From Candidatus Saccharimonadota bacterium (GTDB lineage Bacteria; Patescibacteriota; Saccharimonadia; Saccharimonadales; Saccharimonadaceae): DNA of 45,870 nucleotides. The position numbers and the translations under genes are program-made. The stretch is from NCBI GenBank assembly GCA_017510705.1, contig JAFWMO010000004.1, positions 1-45,870 on the forward strand, written 5' to 3'. Positions 1 through 8,196 of the stretch are shown here, one piece after another; positions within the stretch are counted from its first letter, which is position 1, and the number at the start of each line of letters is the position of its first letter. Below the pieces are notes generated by a model. That model saw only the letters and a list, made by a program, of their open reading frames with translations. It searched no databases and was not told the origin of the DNA.

Positions 1-6
1 AAAGTG

Positions 7-15
7 TGATATAAT
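7..15 (+). promoter_or_regulatory. Extended -10 promoter of pnp
   Basis: TGA-TATAAT, with the hexamer at 10-15. It should start a transcript near base 22, leaving a leader of about 80 bases before the pnp ATG at 101. Any -35 element would lie outside the window. Confidence 0.6.
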
Positions 16-34
16 AGATGTAACATTAAAAAAC

Positions 35-82
35 GGGAAGACGGCAGATACGAGATAGGGGACTCATATCTGATGTTTTCCC
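35..82 (+). promoter_or_regulatory. Long leader hairpin before pnp, probable autoregulatory element
   Basis: Bases 35-54 pair with 63-82 in 18 of 20 positions (two are G-U pairs; mismatches at 44/73 and 51/66), closing an 8-base loop at 55-62. The hairpin ends just before the Shine-Dalgarno AAAGGA at 87-91 and the ATG at 101. In E. coli the pnp leader folds into a long stem that RNase III cuts and PNPase then degrades, shutting down its own synthesis. Position and length fit the same logic here, but that role is inferred. Confidence 0.65.
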
Positions 83-100
83 AAGAAAGGAATATTTTTC

Positions 101-2275
101 ATGGATATTATAAATCCAAATGGCAAAAAGACTCTCCGCGTAGAAACGGATTGGCTAGGCCGTAAACTTACTCTTGAGGTAAACAGAGTAGGTTTTCGTA
201 CCACTTCTTCTGTGCTTGTAACCTATGGCGACACCGTAGTACTAGGTTCAGTAGTAGTTGGCACCAAACCAGTAGTGCAAGATTTCTTCCCACTATCTAT
301 TGATTACGAAGAAAAATTCTATGCTGCTGGCAAAATCAGTGGCTCTAAATTTATCAAGCGTGAAGGCAAGCCAGCTGACGAAGCGGTGCTTGTGGGCCGC
401 CTTATCGATCGTCCAATTCGTCCACTCTTTCCAAAGGGTTATCGCCAAGAGGTGCAGGTAGTTTGTACTGTATTATCTATGGACCCAGAATTCCGTCCAG
501 ACTGTGTAGCTATGCTTGCTGCATCGGCCGCTCTTATGAACGCTGGTGTGCCATTTGATGGTCCAGTGGCTGGTATCCGTATCGGTAGAATCGGCGGTGA
601 GTTTAAGGGCTTCTTATCCGCAGAAGAACGCGAGGGGTCTCCAATGGATCTCGTGGTTGCCTGTAAAGATGGCAAGATTATGATGGTGGAAGCTGGCATG
701 AAAGAAGTTCCAGAAGAAACTATTATCGAGGCGATGCATTGGGCAGTAGAGAACGTAAAGCCTGCCCTAGATTTGCAACGCGAGCTTGCAAAACAGGTAA
801 ATGCTCCAGCACAGGAATATGAACTCGTGCTTCCGGATGAAGCGATTCTGAAAGAAGTTGAAGAATGGACTAGCGGTAAGTTTGGTTCGAAGATTCGCGG
901 GAACGTGATGGAACGCGCACATCTTCTAGATGATATCAAATACGCAATGCATGATGAGTTTGCGCTTTCTAAAGGTCAAGGTGAAACTGACAACGAGAAA
1001 GTTGCATGGTACGACGAAAATCTTCGTGATGTGTATGACCAAGCATTTGAGCTAGCCGTTCACAAAGAAGTTCGCCGCGGTATCGTAGGAGAAGGCGTGC
1101 GCCCAGATGGCCGCAAACTAGATGAAGTTCGTCCTTTGTCTTCGCAAGTTGGGATTTTGCCACGTGTTCATGGTTCATCTCTATTTACCCGTGGCGTGAC
1201 CCAGGCTATGAATATCGTAACTTTAGCACCACTTTCCTATGCACAAGATGTAGATACTATGGAAATTACCAACGGTAAGCGTCGCTATATGCATCATTAC
1301 AACGCTCCATCTTACACCGTAGGTGAGCCAGGTCGTATTGGTTCTCCAGGACGTCGTGAGATTGGCCATGGTTACCTAGCTGAGCGTGCACTTCTACCTG
1401 TGCTTCCGTCCGAAGAAGATTTCCCATACGCAATTCGTAGCGTTACTGAAATCATGTCTCAAAATGGTTCTACTTCTATGGCTGCTACCTGTTCATCTTG
1501 TATGGCGCTTATGGATGCTGGCGTGCCTTTGAAACGCCCAGTATCTGGTGTAGCTATGGGCCTAATGGTGGATGTGCCAAAGGGTACTCCAATTGAAGCT
1601 AAAGATATTGATAAGGCATATGTACTTACTGACCTGATGGATGCAGAAGACTTTGCTGGCGATATGGACTTTAAGGTAACTGGTACCACAGAGGGTGTAA
1701 CCGCTCTTCAGATGGATATGAAAGTACATGGTCTTCCGGTAGAGATTATGGAAAAAGCTTTGAAACAATCCCACGAAGGCCGTATGTTTATCCTGAAACA
1801 TATCCTAGAAGTGATTCCTGGCCCACGTGATCATATTTCTAAATATGCTCCACAAATTGAGAAGCTCATGATTAATCCAGACAAAATCGGTGCTGTGATT
1901 GGTAAAGGTGGCGAGATGATTAACAAGATTACCACCGAGACTGGCGCCGAGGTAAATATTGAGGATAATGGTCTTGTGACTATTGCGGGTACTGATCCAG
2001 AAAAAATCGCCAAGGCTGTGGAATGGATTAAGGGACTCACCGAAGAGCCAGAAGTAGGTAAGATTTACAATGGTACTGTAGTAACAATCAAGGACTTTGG
2101 TGCATTTGTAAATATTATGCCTGGTATTGATGGCATGCTTCATATCTCACAAATTTCCGATAAGCGCCTTAAGAAGGTAGAGGAAGTGCTTCATGTAGGT
2201 GACAAGGTGCGCGTAAGACTAGTCGCGATTGATGATAAAGGCAGGCTGTCACTATCTATGCTCGGCGTAGATTAA
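101..2275 (+). CDS. pnp: Polyribonucleotide nucleotidyltransferase (PNPase)
   Basis: Phosphorolytic 3'-5' exoribonuclease that releases nucleoside diphosphates from RNA; in bacteria it acts as a homotrimer in mRNA decay. The 724 residues match the usual family length. Two RNase PH-like domains are visible: the first opens with the VETDWLGRKLTLEVNR region, and the second carries the GSPGRREIGHGYLAERAL and DLMDAEDFAGDMDFKVTGT segments, the latter near residues 508-530 with the metal-binding acidic residues. A KH domain with the GKGG loop lies near residue 600, and an S1 RNA-binding domain covers about 645-722. The start follows AAAGGA with good spacing. The gene stands alone between its own promoter and terminator, preceded by a long leader hairpin. 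Confidence 0.97.
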   Translation: MDIINPNGKKTLRVETDWLGRKLTLEVNRVGFRTTSSVLVTYGDTVVLGSVVVGTKPVVQDFFPLSIDYEEKFYAAGKISGSKFIKREGKPADEAVLVGRLIDRPIRPLFPKGYRQEVQVVCTVLSMDPEFRPDCVAMLAASAALMNAGVPFDGPVAGIRIGRIGGEFKGFLSAEEREGSPMDLVVACKDGKIMMVEAGMKEVPEETIIEAMHWAVENVKPALDLQRELAKQVNAPAQEYELVLPDEAILKEVEEWTSGKFGSKIRGNVMERAHLLDDIKYAMHDEFALSKGQGETDNEKVAWYDENLRDVYDQAFELAVHKEVRRGIVGEGVRPDGRKLDEVRPLSSQVGILPRVHGSSLFTRGVTQAMNIVTLAPLSYAQDVDTMEITNGKRRYMHHYNAPSYTVGEPGRIGSPGRREIGHGYLAERALLPVLPSEEDFPYAIRSVTEIMSQNGSTSMAATCSSCMALMDAGVPLKRPVSGVAMGLMVDVPKGTPIEAKDIDKAYVLTDLMDAEDFAGDMDFKVTGTTEGVTALQMDMKVHGLPVEIMEKALKQSHEGRMFILKHILEVIPGPRDHISKYAPQIEKLMINPDKIGAVIGKGGEMINKITTETGAEVNIEDNGLVTIAGTDPEKIAKAVEWIKGLTEEPEVGKIYNGTVVTIKDFGAFVNIMPGIDGMLHISQISDKRLKKVEEVLHVGDKVRVRLVAIDDKGRLSLSMLGVD

Positions 2276-2287
2276 TGATACTGCTTG

Positions 2288-2317
2288 AAAAAATCTCCCA
2301 AAATGGGAGATTTTTTT
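2288..2317 (+). terminator. Rho-independent terminator after pnp
   Basis: ATCTCCCA pairs with TGGGAGAT across a 3-base AAA loop, flanked by an A run and followed by seven T. The A/T flanks would also allow termination on the minus strand. Confidence 0.85.
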
Positions 2318-2318
2318 G

Positions 2319-2346
2319 TTGACAAATTTTAGCATTAGTGTATTAT
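2319..2346 (+). promoter_or_regulatory. Sigma-70-type promoter of the 947-residue surface protein
   Basis: A perfect -35 TTGACA at 2319-2324 sits 16 bases before TATTAT at 2341-2346. It begins inside the T tract of the pnp terminator. A Shine-Dalgarno AAAGG follows at 2355-2359, so this gene has a normal leader, unlike most single genes in the window. Confidence 0.65.
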
Positions 2347-2371
2347 AAAAGTATAAAGGTCATAAACAAAA

Positions 2372-5215
2372 ATGAAACATACAAAAAAGATTGTTAGAAG
2401 TGCTGTTTTAGCATCGGTCGGGTTGGCAGCAGTGGCGGGAACCATTAAGTTGACTACTGGCGGTTTGGCATCGGCGGCTTACCAAAAATACGATTATGAT
2501 GCTTGGATTTTTTATGATCCTGTAAACGGCGGGAGTAGTTGTAACGAAATAAATTACTGGACACCATTTAATACCAATACTACTTGCTATAGGTGGTTTT
2601 TGGTGGGTGAAGATAATACGAGCAATCCAAATTTGAAGTTGATTTTGGACCATGATCTTGGGAAGGTGGCATATGCGAACGCGAGTAGTGTACTTGCTGA
2701 GAGTGTTAGCAACTGGGATGATTATCATGGTAATACACCGAGATTGATTACTGAGGATGAAATTATGGCCGCAATGGGGCTGGGGCTCAATCGAGACGAT
2801 TGTAGTACTGAGGTGCCGTGCGTGGATAAGCCCAATACGGATCAACGCTTTTCTGTGCGAAAAAATATAAGCGGCACCAACTTGTATAATATGCGATTAA
2901 TGACAAACACCAAATATTATGTAAATGGAACGTTGCATGATAATGTTGGTTTTTGGTCACAGACTACATATGATAATGACAGCGTTTGTCCAAATAGCTA
3001 TTCTGTCTATGCCGTTGATGAGGGTGTTAATACGCTTACCTGTAATGATACGCCTAGAGGCGTGAGGCCGATTATTGAAGTAGGCAAAAGCAAGCTGAAT
3101 ACGGCTTCGGCGCTTGTTGATATCACAAGTAATGTCTTTGGGGCTGCTGAATACAAGTATTGGTTTGAATATGATGGCAGTAGAAATATATATGCCAATC
3201 TCCAGGGTTTTACGGTGACGAATGATAAATTAGTGTTTTATTCACCAGACAGCCGAAACGAGAGTGATCCTGGTAAGTTGTTTGGGTATGGTGGATCTGG
3301 GTTTGGTACTGCTGTGGATGGAACTCCAATGAACGTGAGTATGGGGCATGGTAATGACATGACTTATAATACGAATACTGATGAAATTTTGATTACTGGA
3401 CCAAGTAGTGATAGCAAAGTGGGAGTTTTTGATAATGACACGCTTGCGAGCAAGGGAGAAATTACGGTTGCCGGCGGCAATACTGTAAGTTCTATTGGAT
3501 ATGATAATTTCAATAATAAATATGTGGGTAGCACAAGATATGGTATTTCGGAATTGGGCCAGAATTTTAATATGATAAATTCGTTTGTGGCACCGCAAGA
3601 CGCAAGTGGGCAGGGTATGGAGTATCACAATGGATATGTCTATTCGGCGTCGGTGAACTTTAGCGATCCGTGCCCAAATTACTACCAGCTCTATTGTAGC
3701 AACGTAGAAAATTATGGCGGCGTGATTAATGTTTATGATATGAGATTAAATTCTGACGGTACGCCTGTGAAAACTTACGGAAAGAGAGTAAAAAGATTTT
3801 TAGCTAATGGATTGAACAGGGGCGAGATTGAATCGATTTCCTTTAGAAATGGTGACGCATGGATTGGATATGCGACGAAAAATTTTGATTCTAATTATCA
3901 ATATAAATTCTATCGTTTGAATGATGATTTGTTGGAAATTCCACTAGCAACAAGCGTATCTTTTGATGATACTACTACCAGTACTACGGTAAGAATTACT
4001 GCCGATGCACAAATTTATGATACGTTACCAGGGTATACATTATCTTCTGATGGCTACACTTTAACAAAGACCGTTGGCACTCCGACTGTTTCGGACGACA
4101 TTACGATTTGCGATATATATATGAACTGTGGCAGTGTGCAATATTCACATACAAATAGTAGCATGGTGGAAAAGACTTTCACGCTCACTTTTGATGCCAA
4201 TGGCGGTAGTTATAGCACTAGTACTTTGCAATGTGCAACCTATGGTACTTCTTGCAATGTAACTATTCCAAATACTGCTCCAACTCGTGGCGGCTTTACT
4301 TTCCTTGGTTGGGCAGATAGTGCGAGCGCTATGGAACCTACACATGGGACTAGCGTAACACTTTCTAGTGACAAAACTATTTATGCAGTATGGCAAGAAG
4401 ATATAGCTCCACCGATTATTATGTTTACACTTTACTTTGACCTTAATGGTGGGGTTGGCGAGATAGAAGATCAGCAGTGCGATACTGCAACTGGTTCTTG
4501 TACGGTTTATATTCCGAATACTACTGCCCCAACTCGCGATAATTATACTTTCTTAGGTTGGGCAGAGAGCAGTAGTGCTACGGCAGCGACAGCTTATCCT
4601 GGGCAAGGAATAACATTAACTGACAATAAAACTCTCTATGCAGTATGGCAAGAAAATGTAATCCCACCTGAGCCGGGTCCTGATCCGGAACCTACACCAC
4701 CAGAGGGCACTGGTGAGATCAATTGGGTACAGGGTCAGACATACGAAAAAGGTGACGGTGAAAATCTAATATTTAGAATAGATTATCCAGTGGACAAATT
4801 TGTATCACTAAAAATAGACGATACTTTGGTGGATACGGAAGATTACACTGCGATAGCTGGTAGTACGGTGATATCGATTAATCATACTTTTGTGGATACG
4901 CTTGCGACCGGTGAGCATACAATAGCTGCGAATTATACTGCTGATACTACTGTGACTACTACTTTTAGCGTGACGGAAAAAGTAGTTCCGCCTGAGCCGG
5001 GTCCTGATCCAGATCCTGATCCAGAGCCAACTCCTACTCCAGAGCCAGATGATCCAAGTGGCGATATAATTGTGCCAGATACAGGTAGATTTACAGATGG
5101 TGATGGTGATGCTATGGCAATGGTTGCGGTTGCGACTTTCGCAGTATTGGCAGGTACCGGCGTTGTATTATACAGGGTGCAACGCAAAAAAGAACACTTC
5201 GTGTTTGATAAATAG
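2372..5215 (+). CDS. Large surface protein with InlB-type repeats and a sortase-like C-terminal signal
   Basis: 947 residues, exported. The N-terminus is basic and then hydrophobic (residues 5-36, ending GGLASAA). Residues about 40-245 contain a lectin-like block with FWSQTTYDND and a closing GVRPIIEV. The middle (about 265-530) is rich in short beta motifs and could be a propeller, but I cannot name a family. Two InlB/Listeria-Bacteroides repeats follow (TLTFDANGG...FLGWADS...IYAVWQE and a second copy). A Pro/Glu/Asp-rich spacer leads to VPDTG, a hydrophobic helix and a basic tail (RVQRKKEH), the layout of an LPXTG-type sortase substrate. No sortase gene lies nearby. Role in adhesion or attachment to a host cell is inferred. 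Confidence 0.8.
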   Translation: MKHTKKIVRSAVLASVGLAAVAGTIKLTTGGLASAAYQKYDYDAWIFYDPVNGGSSCNEINYWTPFNTNTTCYRWFLVGEDNTSNPNLKLILDHDLGKVAYANASSVLAESVSNWDDYHGNTPRLITEDEIMAAMGLGLNRDDCSTEVPCVDKPNTDQRFSVRKNISGTNLYNMRLMTNTKYYVNGTLHDNVGFWSQTTYDNDSVCPNSYSVYAVDEGVNTLTCNDTPRGVRPIIEVGKSKLNTASALVDITSNVFGAAEYKYWFEYDGSRNIYANLQGFTVTNDKLVFYSPDSRNESDPGKLFGYGGSGFGTAVDGTPMNVSMGHGNDMTYNTNTDEILITGPSSDSKVGVFDNDTLASKGEITVAGGNTVSSIGYDNFNNKYVGSTRYGISELGQNFNMINSFVAPQDASGQGMEYHNGYVYSASVNFSDPCPNYYQLYCSNVENYGGVINVYDMRLNSDGTPVKTYGKRVKRFLANGLNRGEIESISFRNGDAWIGYATKNFDSNYQYKFYRLNDDLLEIPLATSVSFDDTTTSTTVRITADAQIYDTLPGYTLSSDGYTLTKTVGTPTVSDDITICDIYMNCGSVQYSHTNSSMVEKTFTLTFDANGGSYSTSTLQCATYGTSCNVTIPNTAPTRGGFTFLGWADSASAMEPTHGTSVTLSSDKTIYAVWQEDIAPPIIMFTLYFDLNGGVGEIEDQQCDTATGSCTVYIPNTTAPTRDNYTFLGWAESSSATAATAYPGQGITLTDNKTLYAVWQENVIPPEPGPDPEPTPPEGTGEINWVQGQTYEKGDGENLIFRIDYPVDKFVSLKIDDTLVDTEDYTAIAGSTVISINHTFVDTLATGEHTIAANYTADTTVTTTFSVTEKVVPPEPGPDPDPDPEPTPTPEPDDPSGDIIVPDTGRFTDGDGDAMAMVAVATFAVLAGTGVVLYRVQRKKEHFVFDK

Positions 5216-5224
5216 TGTGTTTTG

Positions 5225-5238
5225 TGGCATAATATAAT
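5225..5238 (+). promoter_or_regulatory. Promoter of lepA N-terminal ORF
   Basis: Two overlapping -10 candidates: TGG-CATAAT (5225-5233) and TATAAT (5233-5238). The ATG is at 5243 with no Shine-Dalgarno, so the mRNA is probably leaderless or nearly so. Confidence 0.5.
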
Positions 5239-5242
5239 ATAT

Positions 5243-5791
5243 ATGGATAAAATACGGAATTTTTGCATCATTGCGCATATCGACCACGGTAAGTCTACTT
5301 TGGCAGATAGGATGATGGAGCTAACTGGCACAGTCGCGAAGCGCGATATGAAATCGCAGCTACTGGATTCCATGGAGCTAGAGCGCGAAAAGGGGATTAC
5401 GATTAAACTTACTCCGGTGACTATGCAATGGAAGGGTTATACTTTGAACTTGATTGATACGCCGGGGCACGTGGACTTTAGCTATGAAGTATCCAGAAGT
5501 TTGCAGGCGGTGGAGTCGGCGGTGTTGGTGGTGGATGCGACGCAGGGGATTCAGGCGCAGACGCTGGCTAACGTTTATCTTGCGCTTGAACAGGATTTGG
5601 TAATTGTTCCAGTGATTAATAAAGTGGATCTTCCGGCGGCGGATGTGGAAGGCGTATCGGCGCAGATTGTAAATTTGCTTGGCTGTAAGCCGGAAGACAT
5701 CATTGGCGTTTCCGCCAAAACTGGGCTAAATGTGGAACAAGTTTTAGATAAGATTGTAGAAGCTGGACCGGCCCCTAGAAAAGTGGTATAA
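5243..5791 (+). CDS. lepA: Elongation factor 4 (LepA), N-terminal GTPase part only
   Basis: 182 residues equal to the G domain of LepA/EF-4, the ribosome-associated GTPase. All five GTPase boxes are present: [23 protein letters not shown] and SAK. The [12 protein letters not shown] stretch is LepA-like. The ORF stops (TAA at 5789-5791) at AGPAPRKVV, where ordinary LepA proteins continue through a short linker into domain II. The rest is encoded from 6459 in another frame, after an unrelated phosphatase gene. The start is the ATG at 5243; a TTG at 5222 would add eight residues that lie inside the promoter. The stop codon is itself part of a TATAAT box. Whether this half binds the C-terminal half as a working split factor is unknown. 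Confidence 0.9.
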   Translation: MDKIRNFCIIAHIDHGKSTLADRMMELTGTVAKRDMKSQLLDSMELEREKGITIKLTPVTMQWKGYTLNLIDTPGHVDFSYEVSRSLQAVESAVLVVDATQGIQAQTLANVYLALEQDLVIVPVINKVDLPAADVEGVSAQIVNLLGCKPEDIIGVSAKTGLNVEQVLDKIVEAGPAPRKVV

Positions 5792-5792
5792 T
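5784..5792 (+). promoter_or_regulatory. Extended -10 promoter of the inserted phosphatase gene
   Basis: TGG-TATAAT overlapping the last codons and the TAA stop of the lepA N-terminal ORF. Predicted start near 5799, giving a leader of about 43 bases with a strong Shine-Dalgarno. Confidence 0.55.
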
Positions 5793-5795
5793 ATA
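5784..5795 (+). repeat. 12-bp direct repeat, left copy, flanking the phosphatase cassette
   Basis: TGGTATAATATA occurs here and again at 6444-6455, one copy on each side of the gene that separates the two lepA parts. Both copies are also promoter -10 regions, so similarity could reflect promoter constraint rather than a target duplication. Confidence 0.6.
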
Positions 5796-5841
5796 TACAG
5801 TTCTTGAGTGGGAGAAAGTAGTTTAGGAAGGGGGTGAGTTT

Positions 5842-6408
5842 ATGTCACTGAATTTATATTTTGTGCGGCATGGACAAAGTGTAGCGAATCTATCCAAAAG
5901 GTTTTACGATGATGCCAAAGCCGAGCTTACAATGTTTGGCAAGGGGCAGGCAATGGATGTAGGTGTAAAACTTAAAGAAATGAATGTGGGATTTACGGCA
6001 ATTTATAGTTCGCCGTATCTTCGGGCAATGGATACATGCGCTATCGCACTTGAAAGTGCTGAAATTAAAGAACGTAAGGTAATTTACGACGACAGATTAG
6101 TTGAGCGACAGTTCAATGGTTTGTTTGGAAAAACTATCACGCATGAACAATACGTAGAACTCTTTGATTATGAATCGAGTCTATCTGAACAAATGGGCGT
6201 TGAAACGCTAGATCATTTGGAAAGTAGGGCAAGGAATTTCATAGATGAGCTATGTGTGAAATATGCGGTTGGTAACATTCTTGTGTTTTCGCATGGAATA
6301 TTTGGGTTAGCTGTATATACAGTTTTGAATGGTCGACCAAATTCGGCTAGCATGTATGACTTAAGGCTACTCAAAAACTGCGAAATAAAAGTTTTTAAAC
6401 TAAAGTGA
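5842..6408 (+). CDS. Histidine phosphatase superfamily protein inserted between the lepA halves
   Basis: 188 residues of the phosphoglycerate-mutase-like (branch 1) histidine phosphatase family. The N-terminal FVRHGQS motif (about residues 7-13) holds the phospho-accepting His and Arg; YSSPYLRAMDT is the second Arg motif; VERQFNGLFG carries the acid/Glu region; FSHG near residue 150 supplies the second His. The substrate cannot be told from sequence. It has its own promoter in the end of lepA-N, a strong Shine-Dalgarno (GGAAGGGGGTGAG just before the ATG) and its own terminator, so it is a self-contained cassette. Its neighbours on both sides lack a Shine-Dalgarno, which sets it apart and hints at a separate origin. 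Confidence 0.85.
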   Translation: MSLNLYFVRHGQSVANLSKRFYDDAKAELTMFGKGQAMDVGVKLKEMNVGFTAIYSSPYLRAMDTCAIALESAEIKERKVIYDDRLVERQFNGLFGKTITHEQYVELFDYESSLSEQMGVETLDHLESRARNFIDELCVKYAVGNILVFSHGIFGLAVYTVLNGRPNSASMYDLRLLKNCEIKVFKLK

Positions 6409-6411
6409 CAC

Positions 6412-6441
6412 TAGGGTCTGGCGTAGCGCTAGGCCCTTTTT
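6412..6441 (+). terminator. Terminator of the phosphatase cassette
   Basis: An 11-bp stem, AGGGTCTGGCG with CGCTAGGCCCT (two G-U pairs), 3-base loop, followed by a T run. It isolates the phosphatase transcript from the downstream lepA part. Confidence 0.8.
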
Positions 6442-6443
6442 CA

Positions 6444-6452
6444 TGGTATAAT
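6444..6452 (+). promoter_or_regulatory. Extended -10 promoter of the lepA C-terminal ORF
   Basis: TGG-TATAAT with exactly 6 bases to the ATG at 6459 and no Shine-Dalgarno, so the predicted transcript begins at or next to the start codon. Confidence 0.65.
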
Positions 6453-6455
6453 ATA
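6444..6455 (+). repeat. 12-bp direct repeat, right copy
   Basis: Second copy of TGGTATAATATA (see 5784-5795). If the DNA between the two copies were removed, the lepA parts would still be two ORFs in different frames, 15 bases apart, so the insertion alone does not explain the split. Confidence 0.6.
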
Positions 6456-6458
6456 GAT

Positions 6459-7682
6459 ATGTCTACAAGGGCGTTGATATTTGATTCGTATTTTGATGAT
6501 TATCGTGGCGTAGTACTTTACGTCCGGATTTTTGATGGGGAAATTCCAAAAAATTCTGAGATTTTGATGATGGCGGCAGAGACAAAGGGCTTGGCGCTGG
6601 AAGTAGGAATTTTGACGCCAAAAATGAGCCCGCGTGAGAAGCTAAGTGAGGGCGAAATTGGCTACATCGTGACAAACCTTAAGACTACGCGCGAGGCAAA
6701 AGTCGGCGATACGGTAACGCTTTCTAAAGCGTCAGCGGAGCATGCTCTTCCTGGCTATAAAAACGTCTTGCCGTTTGTGTATGCGGGTTTTTTCCCGGTG
6801 TCTAACGACCAGTATAAAGATTTGAAAGAAGCGATTGAAAAGTTGGCGTTGTCTGATTCGGCGCTACGGTTTGAGCCGGAGAACTCTCCGGTTTTGGGAT
6901 TTGGACTTCGCATCGGATTTCTCGGACTTCTCCATATGGACATTATCCGCGAAAGACTTGAGCGTGAGTTTAATCTAGATTTGATTGTCACCAATCCATC
7001 CACAAATTATGAAGTCGTGATGAACAATGGGGAAGTGATAGAAATTAAGTCGGCGGCGGATTTGCCGGATGCTTCGGAAATCAAAGAAATTCGCGAGCCG
7101 TGGGTGAAGGGCGAGATTATTGTGCCAAAACCGATGATTGGGAACGTGCTAAATTTGATTAATGAGAAACGTGGGCACCAAACAAACCTATCATATATTG
7201 AAGATCGTGCGGTGATTGATTTTGAAGCGCCAATGGCAAACTTACTTACTGATTTTTATGACCAACTAAAGTCTGCGACGAGCGGGTATGCTTCGTTTAA
7301 CTATGAACTTAATGGTTACCGGGCAGAGGATTTAGTGAGAGTAGATTTTCTTGTGGCGGGGAACAAAATGGATGCGCTTTCTGTAATGGCGCACCGGAGT
7401 GAAGCAGATGGGATTGGCCGTGAGGTGACAAAAAAGTTAAAAGAAGTGATTCCGCGCCAAAATTACGAAGTGGCACTCCAGGCTGCGATTGGTGCTAGAA
7501 TTATTGCGCGCGAGACGATTGGTGCGTATCGCAAAGACGTAACGGTAAAAATCCACACAGGCGACCGTGATCGCAAGGCTAAACTTCTAGAAAAGCAGAA
7601 ACGTGGCAAGGCTCGCATGAAGAGATTTGGTAAAATTGATATTCCAAGTGAAGCATTTACTGTGATGCTGAAGCGAGATTAG
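6459..7682 (+). CDS. lepA: Elongation factor 4 (LepA), domains II to C-terminal domain
   Basis: 407 residues covering everything in LepA after the GTPase domain. It opens STRALIFDSYFDDYRGVV, the normal first strand of domain II. HALPGYKNVLPFVYAGFFP, GLRIGFLGLLHMDIIRERLERE and IREPWVKGEIIVPKPMIGNV follow, then the LepA-specific C-terminal domain (GDRDRKAKLLEKQKRGKARM...KIDIPSEAF). Together with the N-terminal ORF it gives 589 residues, close to the usual 600, so only a few linker residues are missing. The ATG at 6459 fits the promoter; an upstream GTG at 6405 would read through the terminator. Expression as a separate protein seems likely because coding capacity is fully preserved. Confidence 0.92.
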   Translation: MSTRALIFDSYFDDYRGVVLYVRIFDGEIPKNSEILMMAAETKGLALEVGILTPKMSPREKLSEGEIGYIVTNLKTTREAKVGDTVTLSKASAEHALPGYKNVLPFVYAGFFPVSNDQYKDLKEAIEKLALSDSALRFEPENSPVLGFGLRIGFLGLLHMDIIRERLEREFNLDLIVTNPSTNYEVVMNNGEVIEIKSAADLPDASEIKEIREPWVKGEIIVPKPMIGNVLNLINEKRGHQTNLSYIEDRAVIDFEAPMANLLTDFYDQLKSATSGYASFNYELNGYRAEDLVRVDFLVAGNKMDALSVMAHRSEADGIGREVTKKLKEVIPRQNYEVALQAAIGARIIARETIGAYRKDVTVKIHTGDRDRKAKLLEKQKRGKARMKRFGKIDIPSEAFTVMLKRD

Positions 7683-7691
7683 TGTTATAAT
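7683..7691 (+). promoter_or_regulatory. Extended -10 promoter, near-leaderless
   Basis: TGT-TATAAT directly after the lepA stop codon; 7 bases to the ATG at 7699 and no Shine-Dalgarno. Confidence 0.6.
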
Positions 7692-7698
7692 TATATTC

Positions 7699-8196
7699 AT
7701 GAAGAAAGTTTTTGTAGCAATTGTAGTGTTGGTACTAAGTATGGCAAGTGCGAATGTTTTTGCGATTGATACAAAAAAACAAAATCTTATAATTAGCAAA
7801 TGCGACCAAATTAAGGAAGACCTTGTAACTTTGCAGCATAATGATGCAAGGACGAGGGTGTATTTGGGTAGGTACTACGAAACAATCTTAAATAAATTTA
7901 TTGTGCCACTGAATTTGAGATTGGTGGAAAATAATACTTCTAATGCTGGGCTGATTGAAAATCAAAGTAATTTTAGCACGGTAAGGGGGAAATTTGTAGA
8001 AGATTTCATTAGTTATCAAAAAGGTTTGGAAGAATTGGTGGCGATGGATTGCAAAAATGAGCCAGGGCAGTTTTACGAAAAACTTGTGACCGTGCGAGCA
8101 AAAAGAGCTACAGCAAATAAAAATGTTTTGAAATTGAGGGAGCTAGCAGGTAAACAAGTGGAGCTAGTAACTACACTAACGGAGAAGATAAAATGA
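7699..8196 (+). CDS. Small exported protein of unknown function
   Basis: 165 residues. The first 22 residues (MKKVFVAIVVLVLSMASANVFA) form a clear signal peptide with an A-x-A type cleavage site. The mature part is charged, mostly helical in appearance, with two cysteines (in SKCDQIKED and AMDCKNEP) and a C-terminal Lys/Leu-rich helix. I recognise no family. It overlaps the next ORF by four bases (ATGA), which suggests translational coupling and a shared job at the cell envelope. Confidence 0.7.
   Translation: MKKVFVAIVVLVLSMASANVFAIDTKKQNLIISKCDQIKEDLVTLQHNDARTRVYLGRYYETILNKFIVPLNLRLVENNTSNAGLIENQSNFSTVRGKFVEDFISYQKGLEELVAMDCKNEPGQFYEKLVTVRAKRATANKNVLKLRELAGKQVELVTTLTEKIK

Noticed and set aside
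439-2143. Several long minus-strand open frames within pnp and other genes
   Set aside because: They lie antisense to well-identified genes, lack ribosome sites and have no recognisable domains.
5842-6408. Glycolytic phosphoglycerate mutase (GpmA)
   Set aside because: Too short, lacks the extended GpmA active-site context, and a complete GpmI is encoded at 19287-20864.
5784-6458. Intein or intron interrupting lepA
   Set aside because: The insert has its own start, stop and terminator; no splicing motifs or group I/II features are seen, and the frames on either side differ.
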